From Haematococcus lacustris (lineage: Eukaryota; Chlorophyta; Chlorophyceae; Chlamydomonadales; Haematococcaceae), in the NCBI GenBank assembly GCA_030144725.1, contig JASKMD010000005.1, positions 5,443,212 to 5,507,211 of the forward strand: 64,000 nt of DNA. The letters run 5' to 3'. The translations under genes and the position numbers were made by a program. Every line of letters starts with the position of its first letter. The stretch's first letter is position 1. The notes under the pieces were generated by a model. It saw nothing but the letters and a program-made list of their open reading frames with translations. It ran no database searches and was not told the origin of the DNA. Below, piece by piece: positions 33,246 through 44,965 of the stretch.

Positions 33246-36200
33246 TCACATCTCCATATTACAGGGCTCTGTGTTGCGCTGGCCCTGTGCAATGCGAATA
33301 TTCTGGTGCAACTCCTGGATCACGGCTTGCCACTCAGCAGCGTTCAATCCTCCATACTGCAGCGCACACACCATGCACTGGCATCTTGCACATACACACC
33401 ATGTAATGGTGGTGATGACATGTGTGCATGGATATCATGACTGACGCACATCCAGGTGTAGCTACTTTCCTAGAAGCAAGGAGACTACAGTGGTCGTGGT
33501 GATGATGGTAGTGACTTGCCCTCCTCGCCACGAGAAGGGCTGCCCTCACCTGCACATCTGGGAGCAGGCCTGTGGCCGGCAGTGTCTTGTAGTCCTCCAG
33601 GTGCTGGCGCACTGAGCTGGTGATGTAGCTCTGCATGCGGGTCACTGCCAGCTGCAGCTGCTGCACAGTCTTCAACCTGAGGCAAGCAGCATGGCCAACC
33701 CCAGATTACACATAATGGGCAGTGTGAATACGATGCCAGGGGGCATACGCAGTGTGAGCAAGACACTCTGAACTCAGGGGCGCCTTCATATGCAGCTCAC
33801 GGGCTAGAGCCAAGCATCTTGTGCATCTTGTGCACCTTGTGCTTAAGCAACACAGCAGGAGGGAAGGCGTAGGTTTGAGGGCGCAGGCAAGCTAGCAGGC
33901 ACCCACACCCTGGCCAGCCAGTTGGTCATCACGCAGAGACAAGCAGCCACATGCATCACAGCCAGGCAGCTTGATACATGGCACCCACTGACTTTGTTGT
34001 TGAGTCCGTGCTACGCATTGCCTGCAGCTGCTGCTGCTGGCTCAGCACGCTGCCTTCCTGCTGTGCACGTGTCTGCTTGGCTTGCAGCTCATGGCTGGCC
34101 CATTGCATGGCCCACAGCTGCAGCTGTGATGCCAGTGCGCTGACACCTGCAGGAGCATACCACACCCAGCATGGGCACCAGCCGTCGCAGTGATGGGGTC
34201 CAGAGAGAGAGCACGATGTGTTCAAACCTTGACACGTGGTCTGAGGTGACCTGGCACTCAGAGAGTGAAGGCTAGCAGCTGTCGATGCAGGTCAGTATGG
34301 CACAAGTGCTTGGTGAGTCCGGGCAGAAGGAAAGCGTTGGTTTTAAAACAGTCAAAGAAATCTGTGCAGCTGAAAGGGTCCAAAGGACATGAGGAGAAGA
34401 GGTGGAGCGCGGCTTAGGAGGAGGAGGAGGAAAACGAAAAGGTTCATGAACATGAGGAGGTGAAACATGGCTCTCCATGCATCATGCTGCACACTGCCCT
34501 TTGCACCAGGCAGTCTAGGCTGACATGTGTCTGACTTGCACCAACCCGCATCCAGCGTGCACTCACCCTGGATGTGCAGCAGCAGGTGTGAGGGGCAGCG
34601 CAAGGCAGCCAGCGTGTCCAAGGGCCCGGCTGCCCTGAGCACAGCCAGCAGCCCTGGCTCCAGCCCTCCCCCACTGCCTCCCGCACCCCGACCCAGTCCA
34701 GCAGCACCACTCCCACTGCCATTGCTGCTGCCCAGGCCTCCTTGCCCTAGAAAGCCCTTGGCTGACCCCGCGGCGCCAGGCACTGCAGCTGCTCCTGCGC
34801 GGCTGCTGTCTGACGCTGCGCTGGCCGCCAACGCCCTTGCAAAGCGAGTGACAGCGGGCACAGCAGCCGGCCCGCGTGCAAACGGGCAACTGGTGTTGTG
34901 GCAGCCTTGCAAGCCAGCAGCTGCAGCGCCTGGCCTGGGAGGAGTGGCTGGGCCAGCCATGCCTGCAGTGCGGTGCAGCCCATGCTGCGCTGACAGCCGG
35001 GCTGTGCCTGGCACCTGGTGGAGAGCATGGTCGTGTCGATGAGAGCCAGAGAGTGTGAGGGGCAACGGGTGTGGCAAGAGTGAGGCCAGGGGCAAGGCGG
35101 CCGCGGCTTCCGCCTCGCTGAGGACCAGGTCGTGGCTGGCTGAGCAGGAGGCGGCCAGGGAGTGGCAGGCCTCCAAGAAGGTGCGCTGGGACCAGGCCTG
35201 CAGGCAGTGGCCATAGACTAGCCCAGGGTGCTGCAGGGTTCAGCACAGCTACAGCCCCACAGGATGACATGCTCTGTGGTTCTGCATAGAGGGCAGGGGA
35301 CAGACTGTCTGCAGAGCACGATCCACCCAGTCGACAGGCCTGAGGGGGAGGGGTGGTGATGATGGTGACCCCCTCCCCATGTCCCCTCCCCTTTTGATGA
35401 TGGTGAGCAGACAAAGTGTGTGTGTCAGAAGCCTAGCAGAACACAGCCGCCCTCCCAATCCAGCTGCGTAGGCAAGTCATGCACCAGGTTTGCAACCATG
35501 GCGATCTCGGCCAGGACATGGCAGGTAGTGTAGTGCTGTCATGCCTGGCATGACAAGGCATGCGTGGTGGAGGGTTGCCCATGCACTCGTTGCACTTTGC
35601 TTGGCAGGACACCCTTGCAGCCTCACCTTGTGGGCCAGGCCCTCGCCCACCCATTTCTGTATCAAGGCGCTGCTCTCCGTGATGAGCACCAGCACCAGCC
35701 GGTTCAGCTGCTGCTCCAGCACAGCTGACGCCTGGTTGGCCCGGTACAGCTCCTGCAGCCCAGCCTCCGCCCCGCTGCACTCCGCCTGCTGTGACTGCAG
35801 CCGGGACTGCTCCCAGCGCAGCGATGACACCTCAGCACCCAGCCGGGCCTCCTGCATGACCCAACCAGGTCGGGAATAGGCCTGTCAAGAGGGATGTGTG
35901 AGTTGGGGATGTGGGAACACAGCCGGGCCTCCTGCATGATGCCACCAGGTCGGGGGTGGGTATCTGGAGGGAGGGCTCAGGGGCAGGAAGGCATGATGCC
36001 CTCTGTATTGCAGGTGCAGCTGCAGGTGCAGCTACTTTAGACTGGCGTGGAGGCCGTCAAGAGGGATGAGCTTAGGATGCATGTATGTGATGAGATGATA
36101 CGATGTATGTATGTATGTGATGCGATAATACGTATGTGATGAGGATGTGGGCATCCACAGGGGCAGTGCACTGAGGGTGCAGGGCAGCCTGACAGCCTCC

Positions 36201-39200
36201 TCGTCTCTGGCAACAACACGGTAGCACAAGTGCCTGTTGTGATGGCCCTTGCCGAACAGGACAGTGACTGTGGCAGGTAGCCAGCCGCTGAGGCAGCTAG
36301 CTCAGCTGCACTAGCATACACCATGCAAGACCGTCATGGCCAGGTTGCCCATAGGGTGTGTGGCATGTCAGTGCAGGTGGCCCCGCATGGATTTGGAGAG
36401 TTTTGGAGAGACAGGTGCATTAGCAGCACTGCAGGCAGGTGACGCAGGCGTTGCTGCAGCACACTCATGTGTGTACAGCTATGCTGCATCAGCCCCCACC
36501 CTGAGGACCTGTGAGGGGCTTCTACAGACATGCTTCCACAGTAACAAGGACCGTTTACAGACACGATTCAAGGCCCGATAGCCCTCTCATCCGCCCTGTC
36601 GCCTGCCCTCCTTCTCCGCCCCTACCTGCAGCTTGAGCTGGTTGTAGGGCCATGCCATGAGAGGCTGGGCACTCTGCTTCATGAGCTCCACACTGCTGGC
36701 CAGCTGCTGGGCCTTGGCTGCTGCCTCCTCAGCCGCCAGGAAGCAGTCCACATGAGCCTGTGCCCAGCAGGGCCAGCCCACCAGGTTCAACGATTTGTCA
36801 TGTTTGCTTCGTGGCGCTCACAACAGCAGGAACATTCCCCTTTGCCTGACACAAAACCCTACAGCCCTACACGTCGCTGATGCTATGTCAGAAGCAATGG
36901 TTGTGCTGCGGCTGTCTTCCGTTGTGCCTGACACCAACAACACTAGCAACAACAGGGTGTAACCAGGGGTACTGGGCGAGCTGGGTGCTGGCTGTTTGCT
37001 GGGTGATGCAGCAACGCTAGTCACAATAAAACCAATGCGATAAGTAATGATAATTATTGTCCGTACTATTATGTTGAGCGTGTTCTGCTAAAAGGCTCAG
37101 CAGCTGTCAAGCAAAGCTGTTAGTGCCTTTGTCGCGGCCCAGCGTGGAGCCTGTAGGACCTTACCTGCTGGCGTGCCCTCAAAATCCGGCGTGGGTCCAG
37201 CACAGGCTGCTTGCCCTGCTGCTGCTGGTGGTGTGGCGAGGCCTGCTCAGGCTGTGAGCCCCCCCTGCTGGTTAGGACTGCGATGCCAGCAGTCTGCTCC
37301 TGCAGCGCCTGTGGTGGCCAAGGCAAGGCAGCCAAGACATCACCTGATGCATAAATTGCATTGTAATGTTGGCATAGACAAGGAGTAGGAAGAAGCATAA
37401 GCAGAAAAAGGTAACTCTGTTGGAAAACAAGAGAAACTTGAGGTGTTCAGCTGTAGAAGATTCCTGGCAAGGCAGCACAGCCCCTGATTGTCTGTTGTGA
37501 TGACTGTCGCACGGAGCAGAGCCAGGCACAATGATGAGCTCATCCCCTGACTGCCCTGCTAGCATGTGGTCAAGGGGCAGTGCTGCAGCCTCTTCACCCT
37601 CTCCTGGATGTAGGCCTCACGCCTGCTGTGATCTGCCACAGGCCCCTGCCACCTACTACCTCCGGCCACTGCAGCAGCAGGTGGCTCCTTGCTGATGCCA
37701 GCCTGCTGTCAATCACCTTAGCATCGTAGTGATGTAGGGTGCCCTGGCCAGGACAGCTGGGTGGGTTGTGTGGATGCTCACCTGTGTCATGCAAGCCAGG
37801 AGTGTGGCTGGTTCTGCACCCAGCTTGAGCCAGCTGGCATCCGCTGGCCCTTGCGCATCTCCCAGACACTTCACGCTCAGCAACCGCTGGCTGCCGCTGG
37901 ACCCCAGCTGTGTAGAGGGCTCCTTGCCAAAGGCTTGCCCAGTGCTGGGGGCCAGGCCGAAGCTGCTGCCAGGCTGGAACAACAGATGACGAGGAGTGCA
38001 GTGCTCCAGGCTGCTGCCCCCACCAGCACCGCCCAGAAGCAGGGGATGGTGCGATGTGTCAGTGTCTGCATGCAAGGGAGGTTGATGTGTGGCTGGAGAA
38101 GCATGCAGGTGGTGAAACTGCAGACTGGCTCACCCACAGGCAGACGCATGGCAAGGAACCTGGGCAAATTGTTAAGGTCGATGCCTGCTGGAGTCGTTCC
38201 CTGTCATGCTCATGTTGCGCTGTCTATAGAAACAGTGTGATGTGGGCCAGTGATGCCTGTCACTTGCCCTACTGCTGTGTACCTGGGACAAACGCCCTAC
38301 ATTAAAGCTGCCGCCAAACAAGCATGCCACACACCAGCAACCCACCATGCTGTGACGCCAACCATGAGGTGGCCTGCGTTTGCAGCTCCGTCTTGATATT
38401 GGCACACACTTGGTTGAAAGCCAGCAGGTATTGAGGGCTGATTGAGGGAGGGCCAGCAGGAAGGCCTGAATGGGAAAAAGGTGCAAGCGGCGGCGCAGGG
38501 TGCGTGCCTATGTCAGCCTACGACAGCTTTCTAGTGTGCCTGGTCATCATGTAGGGCATGCAGTGCCCACAGCACTGCATGCCCACATGCCTGGCATGTA
38601 ACCTTTGCAGAAAACTGCAACTCCCTGGAGGGCGAGAGGGGCCAAGCAGCCTAATGGCTGAAGGTTTAGGCAATCTAAGTCAACCATCACACCCCTTGCA
38701 GCACAGTGTGCACTTTGCTGTAGGTATCTCAGCACATGAGCCCTTAGCCACATGGTGTCATGATCTCACAGCCCTTTGGTTTTTTCTTGTATGGGAGGGC
38801 GACCTAGACTGACCGAGGGGTTGGGCGTTGCTGGTTAGGCTGCTGCTGCTTTGGTGGCCACGGGTGCGGGCCAGGCTGTCGAACTGCTGCAGGCCTGCAG
38901 AGTAGCCCTCCAGTAGCTCCAGTAGCTGTGTCAGGCGCTGGTGATATGCCTCAACTGCATGGAGCTGGGGTGCACATGGCCCAATACAGTCAGTTGCATG
39001 GCAGACAGTGGCATGGCATGACATGGCTGTCAGGGCAGCAAGGCGTTGATCGAGGATAGTTGTCACCCTTATAGAGGCTGATACGGTGGCATTTGACGCA
39101 GAGTATACTACCCACCTGGAACTCAATGTTCTGAGCATGGTGAGCTGCTTGCACCTGCCTCGCTTCCTCGTGGGCCACTTCCTGGACACGCGCCTCAAGG

Positions 39201-39586
39201 TGTGCCTGCAGTGGTAGCAGGTGCACAACAGGAGAAGGCATGGTGCATGGTGCATGGTGGCCTACGATGTAGCATGCTGTTGCTTCTTAGTGACATAGCA
39301 CACGCACCCGCTGGGCATCAATCGACTCCCTGAGCTTTTTGTTGCGCTCTGTTTGGGCATCTATGCTTGTTTTCAGTTGTGCCTCTGGGTCCACACGCTT
39401 CTCTGCTCGAGTGTCCTTGCCAGCTGGCTGTGTTGCTTTGATGTGGGACACCAGCTGGGCCCAGACACGGTTGTTTCCTTTGATGATTCTGCCCACTGCT
39501 GCCCTACTAAGGCTCTCTCCCTTTTCAGACCGATATCCAAGCTCTCGAAGCCAGTCGATGACAGTGCTCTCGTCTACCACATCCAT
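33246..39586 (-). CDS. AUG5: Augmin subunit 5-like protein (AUG5/HAUS5)
   Basis: A many-exon gene on the - strand. Exon 1 (39586-39308, 93 codons) begins MDVVDESTVIDWLRELGYR and continues with IIKGNNRVWAQLVSHIKA, matching the N-terminal module of plant AUG5. Exon 2 (39205-39116, 30 codons) is a coiled coil (ARVQEVAHEEARQVQAAHH). Further exon segments: about 38970-38808 (RLTQLLELLEGYSAGLQQFD), 38436-38341 (YLLAFNQVCANIKTELQTQA), 38060-37781, 37660-37595 (REAYIQERVKRLQ), 37330-37166, 36790-36626, 35857-35624 (QQLNRLVLVLITESSALIQK), 35215-34566, 34145-33994, 33675-33551 (LQLAVTRMQSYITSSVRQHL) and 33357-33246 (LNAAEWQAVIQELHQ, stop at 33246). Donors after several segments are GTGAGG, GTAAGG or GTAGGG. 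The augmin complex recruits gamma-tubulin to existing microtubules. The exon at 35215-34566 carries a long Ala/Gly/Ser-rich stretch that may be an algal insertion. Most exon edges are approximate; the upstream Met at 39634 is an alternative start. Confidence 0.68.
35847..36070. repeat. Local duplication inside the augmin-like gene
   Basis: The sequence around CGGGCCTCCTGCATGA with ACCAGGTCGGG occurs at about 35846-35875 and again at 35924-35955. GTCAAGAGGGATG occurs at about 35883 and 36057. The first copy includes an exon-intron boundary, so the second is a duplicated fragment within the intron. Confidence 0.7.
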
Positions 39587-40231
39587 GTTATGAGCAGCAG
39601 GTGAGCGGTGTGTCCTGGGCACAGCTGGCAGCAATAGGAATAGGTCGCTGTGTCCACACCGCTGGCAGCTGTCGTCGCGCCCGCCAGCTATTCATCTAAC
39701 CATCATGGCATGGCCACATTGACATTGGGACCTTCGCCTGCGCAACGAGCTTTTCGAAAAGGTGCTGGCTCGTTTAAATTGTGTTGACCAACACCAGTGT
39801 CGACCGCATCACCAGACACAAGCACGGCTACAACGGGCAATTAGGCAAAGGGAAGAAGACACAGCGTGGCAAAGTGCCACACACCTCGGGACATTTGTGA
39901 CCCTCCAGATTGCGGAAGTGCTCGGCTCGTGCAACTGTCACAATATGTAACATTACTTGCCGCATATCCAACAACACCAGCAGCCTGACAATAGGCAACC
40001 AGACATTCAGTGATTCACACGGCAAAGCGGTGGAGCCTGCCCAGGCCTGCAGAGGTGCACAGCAAGCAAGGCAAGAGACATGCCTAAGGCTGTTAATCTT
40101 CCTGAAGGCAAGCACATTGGTATCAGGGTTAGGGCTCAGCAGAGGCAGCTGCAAGTGATGCAGCAGGTAGCGGTGGGCAGGAGGGCAATCAGCATAAGCA
40201 GAGGGCATGGCCGCTGTGGGGCTTCCTTAGC
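39587..40231. other. Intergenic, 5' side of the augmin-like gene
   Basis: It contains the presumed promoter of the augmin-like gene. A 126-codon frame on - (39828-40208) has no domain and no splice support. Nothing else was recognised. Confidence 0.4.
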
Positions 40232-40525
40232 TTTGTGGCTGCTGTGATGCAGCCACTCACCCCTCCAGTGCCATCTCTAATGCAGGGCAGCTGGCTGGAC
40301 AGGGCCTACTCAGCTATGTTACTGGCATGGCCTGCTCCCACTGGGCAAGGCACCCCCCCCCTGACCGGCCAACCGAGCCACTGCTTGACCGGGCTAGGGG
40401 CTGGAAAGCGGCACACAGGTCCAGGCCATTGCGGACTCTTGCTCACCAGGCATGCAGGCAAAAGGGAAGGGGTCTATGTACACAGTTGCACCACATGGCC
40501 TCAACCCGTGTGTACCCCCCTGGTA

Positions 40526-40563
40526 CAGGGTTAGGATAAGCATATAGGGTCAGGGTTAGGGTT
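40526..40563 (+). other. Short telomere-like GGGTTAGG patch
   Basis: CAGGGTTAGGATAAGC is followed by GGTCAGGGTTAGGGTTAG. The equivalent place in the other two units has a plain CTGACCCACAGGCATC, so the patch is private to the first unit. It is too short to be a telomere tract but could be captured telomeric sequence. Confidence 0.45.
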
Positions 40564-40977
40564 AGTCTACTTGCGTGAATACAAGATCGTTTGCCGCGCA
40601 CCAAGCCCGAGGGTTCATTCATAACAGTGCTTGCACCCCGTATGTTGCAAGCACAGGTTCACGTCGCGGAAGTCGTCCACCGCTACCCGTAATGTTTAGC
40701 TGGATGGGGGGCGACGGTAGTCAGCAGCAATCTCAAACGTTGGCACGTAGTAGCAAACGAGCATGCCAGGACGACTGCATGTGGTGAATGCCCGTTGTGT
40801 GCGATTGAGGTCGTCGCGGTGATGCCACCTTCAGCTGCCCGGAAGCCGCGGCCGGCCAGGAAGCTGCCTGCGAGTAATGTATGAGCGGGAGGTGCTCTTC
40901 TTCAGCTGGTTCCTCGCTTTGCCAAACAACTCCTCTCGACCAAGCAGAGCTTCGACCAACGCGACAAGACAGCTGCG

Positions 40978-42682
40978 ATGCTTGCCGTGCGGGTGTTTGT
41001 GGTCGCCCTTACGCTGGCCTTGGCCTCGGCACAAGCAGGTGGGGCAGCTTCACAACACACTGCATTGCGGCGGTGCACATCGATGGCGAAGACATGCCCC
41101 GCATCAGGCAGGAGCTACCGCACGACTGGAAGCACGGCTAAGCCGCATTGTGACACGCACAGTGACAGAGCCGACGGGAAACATGGGTGCCAGGCATAAT
41201 GACCTTCCCGTTGCGTGCGCCGGGTGCAGACATCCTGGCCTTGCACAACGGGTACCGCAGGGCACACCAGGTCCCTCCTCTCACCTCCAGTGCCGCCCTC
41301 ACCAGCGCTGCCCAGTCTTGGGCGAACAGGCTGGCAGCCAGCTGCACCTTTGAGCACGCGCGCGGTACAGGTACGGGGCTGCCATGGCCAGCTTGCATGC
41401 TATGCTGCCAGCTGCCTCAGGTCAGATGAATCCCGTCAGTGATGGCCTGCTAGCTGCCCGCTGTCACCCTCACGCTTTGCTGCTGCTTGCTGTGTTGTGA
41501 CATTGCAGGTCAGGGCGAGAACCTTGCTTCAGGCCATCGGTCATGGACAGAGGTGGCTCGCGGCTGGTGCGTGGAGCTTGTCCGGCAGCTCAGGGCAGGG
41601 CTGTTCATGCTGTCCAGCGCAAGGCTCATGGTTGCATGCTGGAGGGTGCATGGAGGCGTGGCAGGGCCTGCAGCACCCTGGGTGATGGCAGCAGCAGGAG
41701 GCCTGCACCTGTCAGCGTGGCCAGCCCCCACCGCTGCTGCCCACTCTGCAGCCGCCCCTGCCCTTGCGCCTGCCCTGCTCTGATGCGGGCACCACCAGCC
41801 ACCCCTGGCCCTGCCGCTGCTGCCCTGCAGCCTGGTGCCAACGCACTGCTGTGCTCACGCCTGCCTTGTAGGTACAACGAGGTGAGGCAGTACAACTATG
41901 GTGCGCCAGGCTTTGGGATGAGCACAGGCCACTTCACACAGATGGTGAGTGCTGCCAGCTCCTCGTCCTGCAGTGACCGCCCACCTGGCTGCCCTGTGGC
42001 TGGTCAGAGGGGCAGCCTCCACTTGCACGGTGTGCTGTGGCGACCGCCTGCCTGGCTGCCATGGGCCTGTTCCTGTGACCCAGCTTGGCCCCTGGCAGCG
42101 CCTATCTCTGCCCTGTGTGCAGCCCAGCCATGATGGGTGCCACATGCAGCAACACTGGCTGCACCTTTACCTAGGGCTAGACCTAAGATGCAGACCAACA
42201 CCAAACAGCATGCAGCCCTCGCCTCCTGCTCTGACCCTGTGGCTGGCCCCCGTTGATGCTGCCCGCACATGCTGCCCTCAGGTGTGGAAGGGCACCACAC
42301 AGCTGGGCTGCGCCTCGGCCATGTCCAAGTGCAGCTCCCGCACCATCTATGTTTGCAGGCAAGCGGGCAGGAGGTGCAGCAGGCCATCAGAAGCTTGGCC
42401 AGCAAGGCCCTCAGCCTGGCACCAGCCAGCCACTGCACTGACTGCCTGGCCCGGCAGCTGCATAGAAGACATGTCATCACAGTTCGAGTCATCTGTTGCT
42501 GGCTGGTACTGGCTCCGCCGATCATCCTGGCCTTGGCATGCAGGGCTGTCAGTGCACTCTGACCTCTGCAAGGCTGTGTGGCGGTGGCACTGACTCTGAC
42601 CCATGTGCTGGCATGCAGGTACTCCCCTCCCGGCAATGTCCAGGGCGCGTTCAGGTCCAATGTCCTCCCCGCCACTCCATGA
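40978..42682 (+). CDS. Secreted CAP/PR-1-like protein, copy A
   Basis: Six exons join without frame error: 40978-41038, 41230-41370, 41509-41566, 41872-41944, 42282-42358 and 42619-42682, giving 157 residues. Exon 1 encodes a signal peptide (MLAVRVFVVALTLALASAQA). The rest is one CAP domain: DILALHNGYRRAH with His26, SWANRLAASCTFEHA, GENLASG with Glu71, YNEVRQYNYG, the signature TGHFTQMVW with His107, and the second signature VCRYSPPGNVQG, which crosses intron 5. Introns 1-4 are GT-AG; intron 5 starts TTTGCAG/GCAAGC and is a GC-AG intron. CAP proteins (PR-1, SCP, Pry) are secreted. Sterol or lipid binding is known for some members, but no activity can be assigned here. At 157 residues it is close to a minimal CAP domain. 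Confidence 0.92.
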
Positions 42683-43192
42683 AAGGCTGGAGCTGCTTGC
42701 GGGCAGCATGCCGCCTCGACGCATGGAGGATGTCGTGACATGAGCCAGCTGGATTAGCTAACCTAGACAACAGGCTGATGCGCAGCATTCGTGAACCCCA
42801 CCGTGACATTCTAGGGTCACGCCCTTCGTCCATGATCGTGATAGGACATGCATCCACTGCCGTGATTGCGTAGGCAATGCATGCTGCATGCTAGAGTTAT
42901 ATCTATAAGGCTTGCCAGTCATTACACCAAGGATCTGTACAGGATGTTTTTATTGCAAGGATGTAAGGACGTGTTATGGCGAGCTGTGCAGCCAGTCATC
43001 ACTATGCAGCACGTCTCCTCATGCAGCCAAGCACGCCAGCCAGCAGCCAAACGACTGGCAACTCGGCAGCTCACCAACCTGCCTGCCAGACCTGCCAAGC
43101 CTATGTATCGTGGCTCCCTGATGCAAATGTGGCTGCTGTGATGCAGCCGCTCACCCCTCCAGTGCCATCTCTTATGCAGTGCAGCTGGCTGG
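42683..43192 (+). repeat. Intergenic repeat segment after CAP copy A
   Basis: The part around CTTGCCAGTCATTACACCAA to GGCAGCTGGCTGGACAGG matches the start of the next unit at about 44037-44325 and 61467-61757. No gene lies in it. Confidence 0.8.
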
Positions 43193-43807
43193 ACAGGCCC
43201 TGTGTGCAGCCCAGCCATGATGGGTGCCACATGCAGCAACACTGGCTGCACCTTTACCTAGGGCTAGACCCATGATGCAGACCAACACCAAACAGCATGC
43301 AGCCCTCGCCTCCTGCTCTGACCCTGTGGCTGGCCCCCGTTGATGCTGCCCTCACATGCTGCCCTCAGGTGTGGAAGGGCACCACACAGCTGGGCTGCGC
43401 CTCGGCCATGTCCAAGTGCAGCTCCCGCACCATCTATGTTTGCAGGCAAGCGGGCAGGAGGTGCAGCAGGCCACCAGAGGCTTGGCCAGCAAGGCCCTCA
43501 GCCTGGCACCAGCCAGCCACTGCACTGACTGCCTGGCCCGGCAGCTGCACAGAAGACATGTCATCACAGTTCGAGTCATCTGTTGCTGGCTGGTACTGGC
43601 TGCGCCGATCATCCTGGCCTTGGCATGCAGGGCTGTCAGTGCACTCTGACCTCTGCAAGGCACACCAGCAATGCAGGACCAGGCCAGTTCTGCTGTGGCG
43701 GTGTGGCGGTGGCACTGACTCTGACCCATGTGCTGGCATGCAGGTATTCCCCTCCCGGCAATGTCCAGGGCGCGTTCAGGTCCAATGTCCTCCCCGCCAC
43801 TTCATGA
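43193..43807 (+). pseudogene. Partial CAP copy (exons 5 and 6 only)
   Basis: At about 43192-43200 the intergenic repeat switches directly into the intron-4 sequence of a CAP gene (CCCTGTGTGCAGCCCAGCC), skipping exons 1-4. Exon 5 (43369-43445) and exon 6 (43744-43807) keep their splice sites, including the GC donor, and an in-frame stop (the C-terminus is ATS where copy A has ATP). Without a signal peptide and the first CAP half it cannot give a normal protein. The chimeric junction is what unequal crossing over between units would leave. Confidence 0.9.
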
Positions 43808-44965
43808 CAGGCTGGAGCTGCTTGCGGGCAGCATGCCGCCTTGACGCATGGAGGATGTCGTGACATGAGCCAGCTGGATTGGCTAACCTAGACAACAGGC
43901 TGATGCGTAGCATCCGTGAACCCCACCGTGACATTCTAGGGTCACGCCCTTCGTCCATGATCGTGATAGGACATGCATCCACTGCCGTGATTGCGTAGGC
44001 AATGCATGCTACATGCTAGAGTTATATTTAGAGAGCTCGCCAGTCATTACACCAAGGATCTGTACAGGTTGTGTTTATTGCAAGGATGTAATGACGTGTT
44101 ATGGCGAGCTGTGCAGCCAGTCATCACTATGCAGCACGTCTCCTCATGCAGCCAAGCACGCCAGCCAGCAGCCAAATGACTGGCAACTCGGCAGCTCACC
44201 AAGCTGCCTGCCAGGCCGGCCAAGCCTATGTATCGTGGCTCCCTGATGCAAATGTGGCTGCTGTGATGCAGCCGCTCACCCCTCCAGTGCCATCTCTTAT
44301 GCAGGGCAGCTGGCTGGACAGGGCCTACTCAGCTATGTTAGCGGCATGGCCTGCCCCCACTGGGCAAGGCACACACCCCATGACCGGCCAGTTGAGCCAC
44401 TGCTTGACCGGGCTAGGGGCTGGAAAGCGGCACCACAGGTCCAGGCCGTTGCGGACTCTTGCTCACCAGGCACATAGGCAAGAGGGAAGGTGTCTATGTG
44501 GACAGTAGCGCCACATGGCCTCACCCCATGTGAACCCCCCTGACCCACAGGCATCTACTTGCATGAACACAAGAGCGTTTGCAGCGCACCAAGCCTGAGG
44601 GTTCATTCATAACAGTGCTTGCACCCCGTATGTTGCAAGCACCATTTCACGTCGCGGAAGTCGTCCACCGCTACCCGTGATATTTAGCTGGATGGGAGGC
44701 GACGGTAGTCAGCAGCAATCTCAAACGTCGGTACGTAGTAGCAAACTAGAATGCCAGGACGACCGCATGTGGTGAATGCCCGTTGTGTGCGATTGAGGTC
44801 GTCGCGGTGATGCCACCTTCAGTTGCCCGAAGGCGGTGGCCTGCCAGGAAGCTGCCTGCGAGTAATGTATGAGCGGGAGGTGCTCTTCTTCAGCTGGTTC
44901 CTCGCTTTGCCAAACAACTCCTCTCGACCAAGCAGAGCTTCGACCAACGCGACAAGACAGCTGCG

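Noticed and set aside
34563..35414. 283-codon - frame overlapping the augmin-like gene
   Set aside because: It is another register over the same GC-rich exon and lacks the splice-site match. The register with the donor after LLHIQ was kept.
39828..40208. 126-codon - frame upstream of the augmin-like gene
   Set aside because: No domain, no splice support, and composition like the surrounding intergenic DNA.
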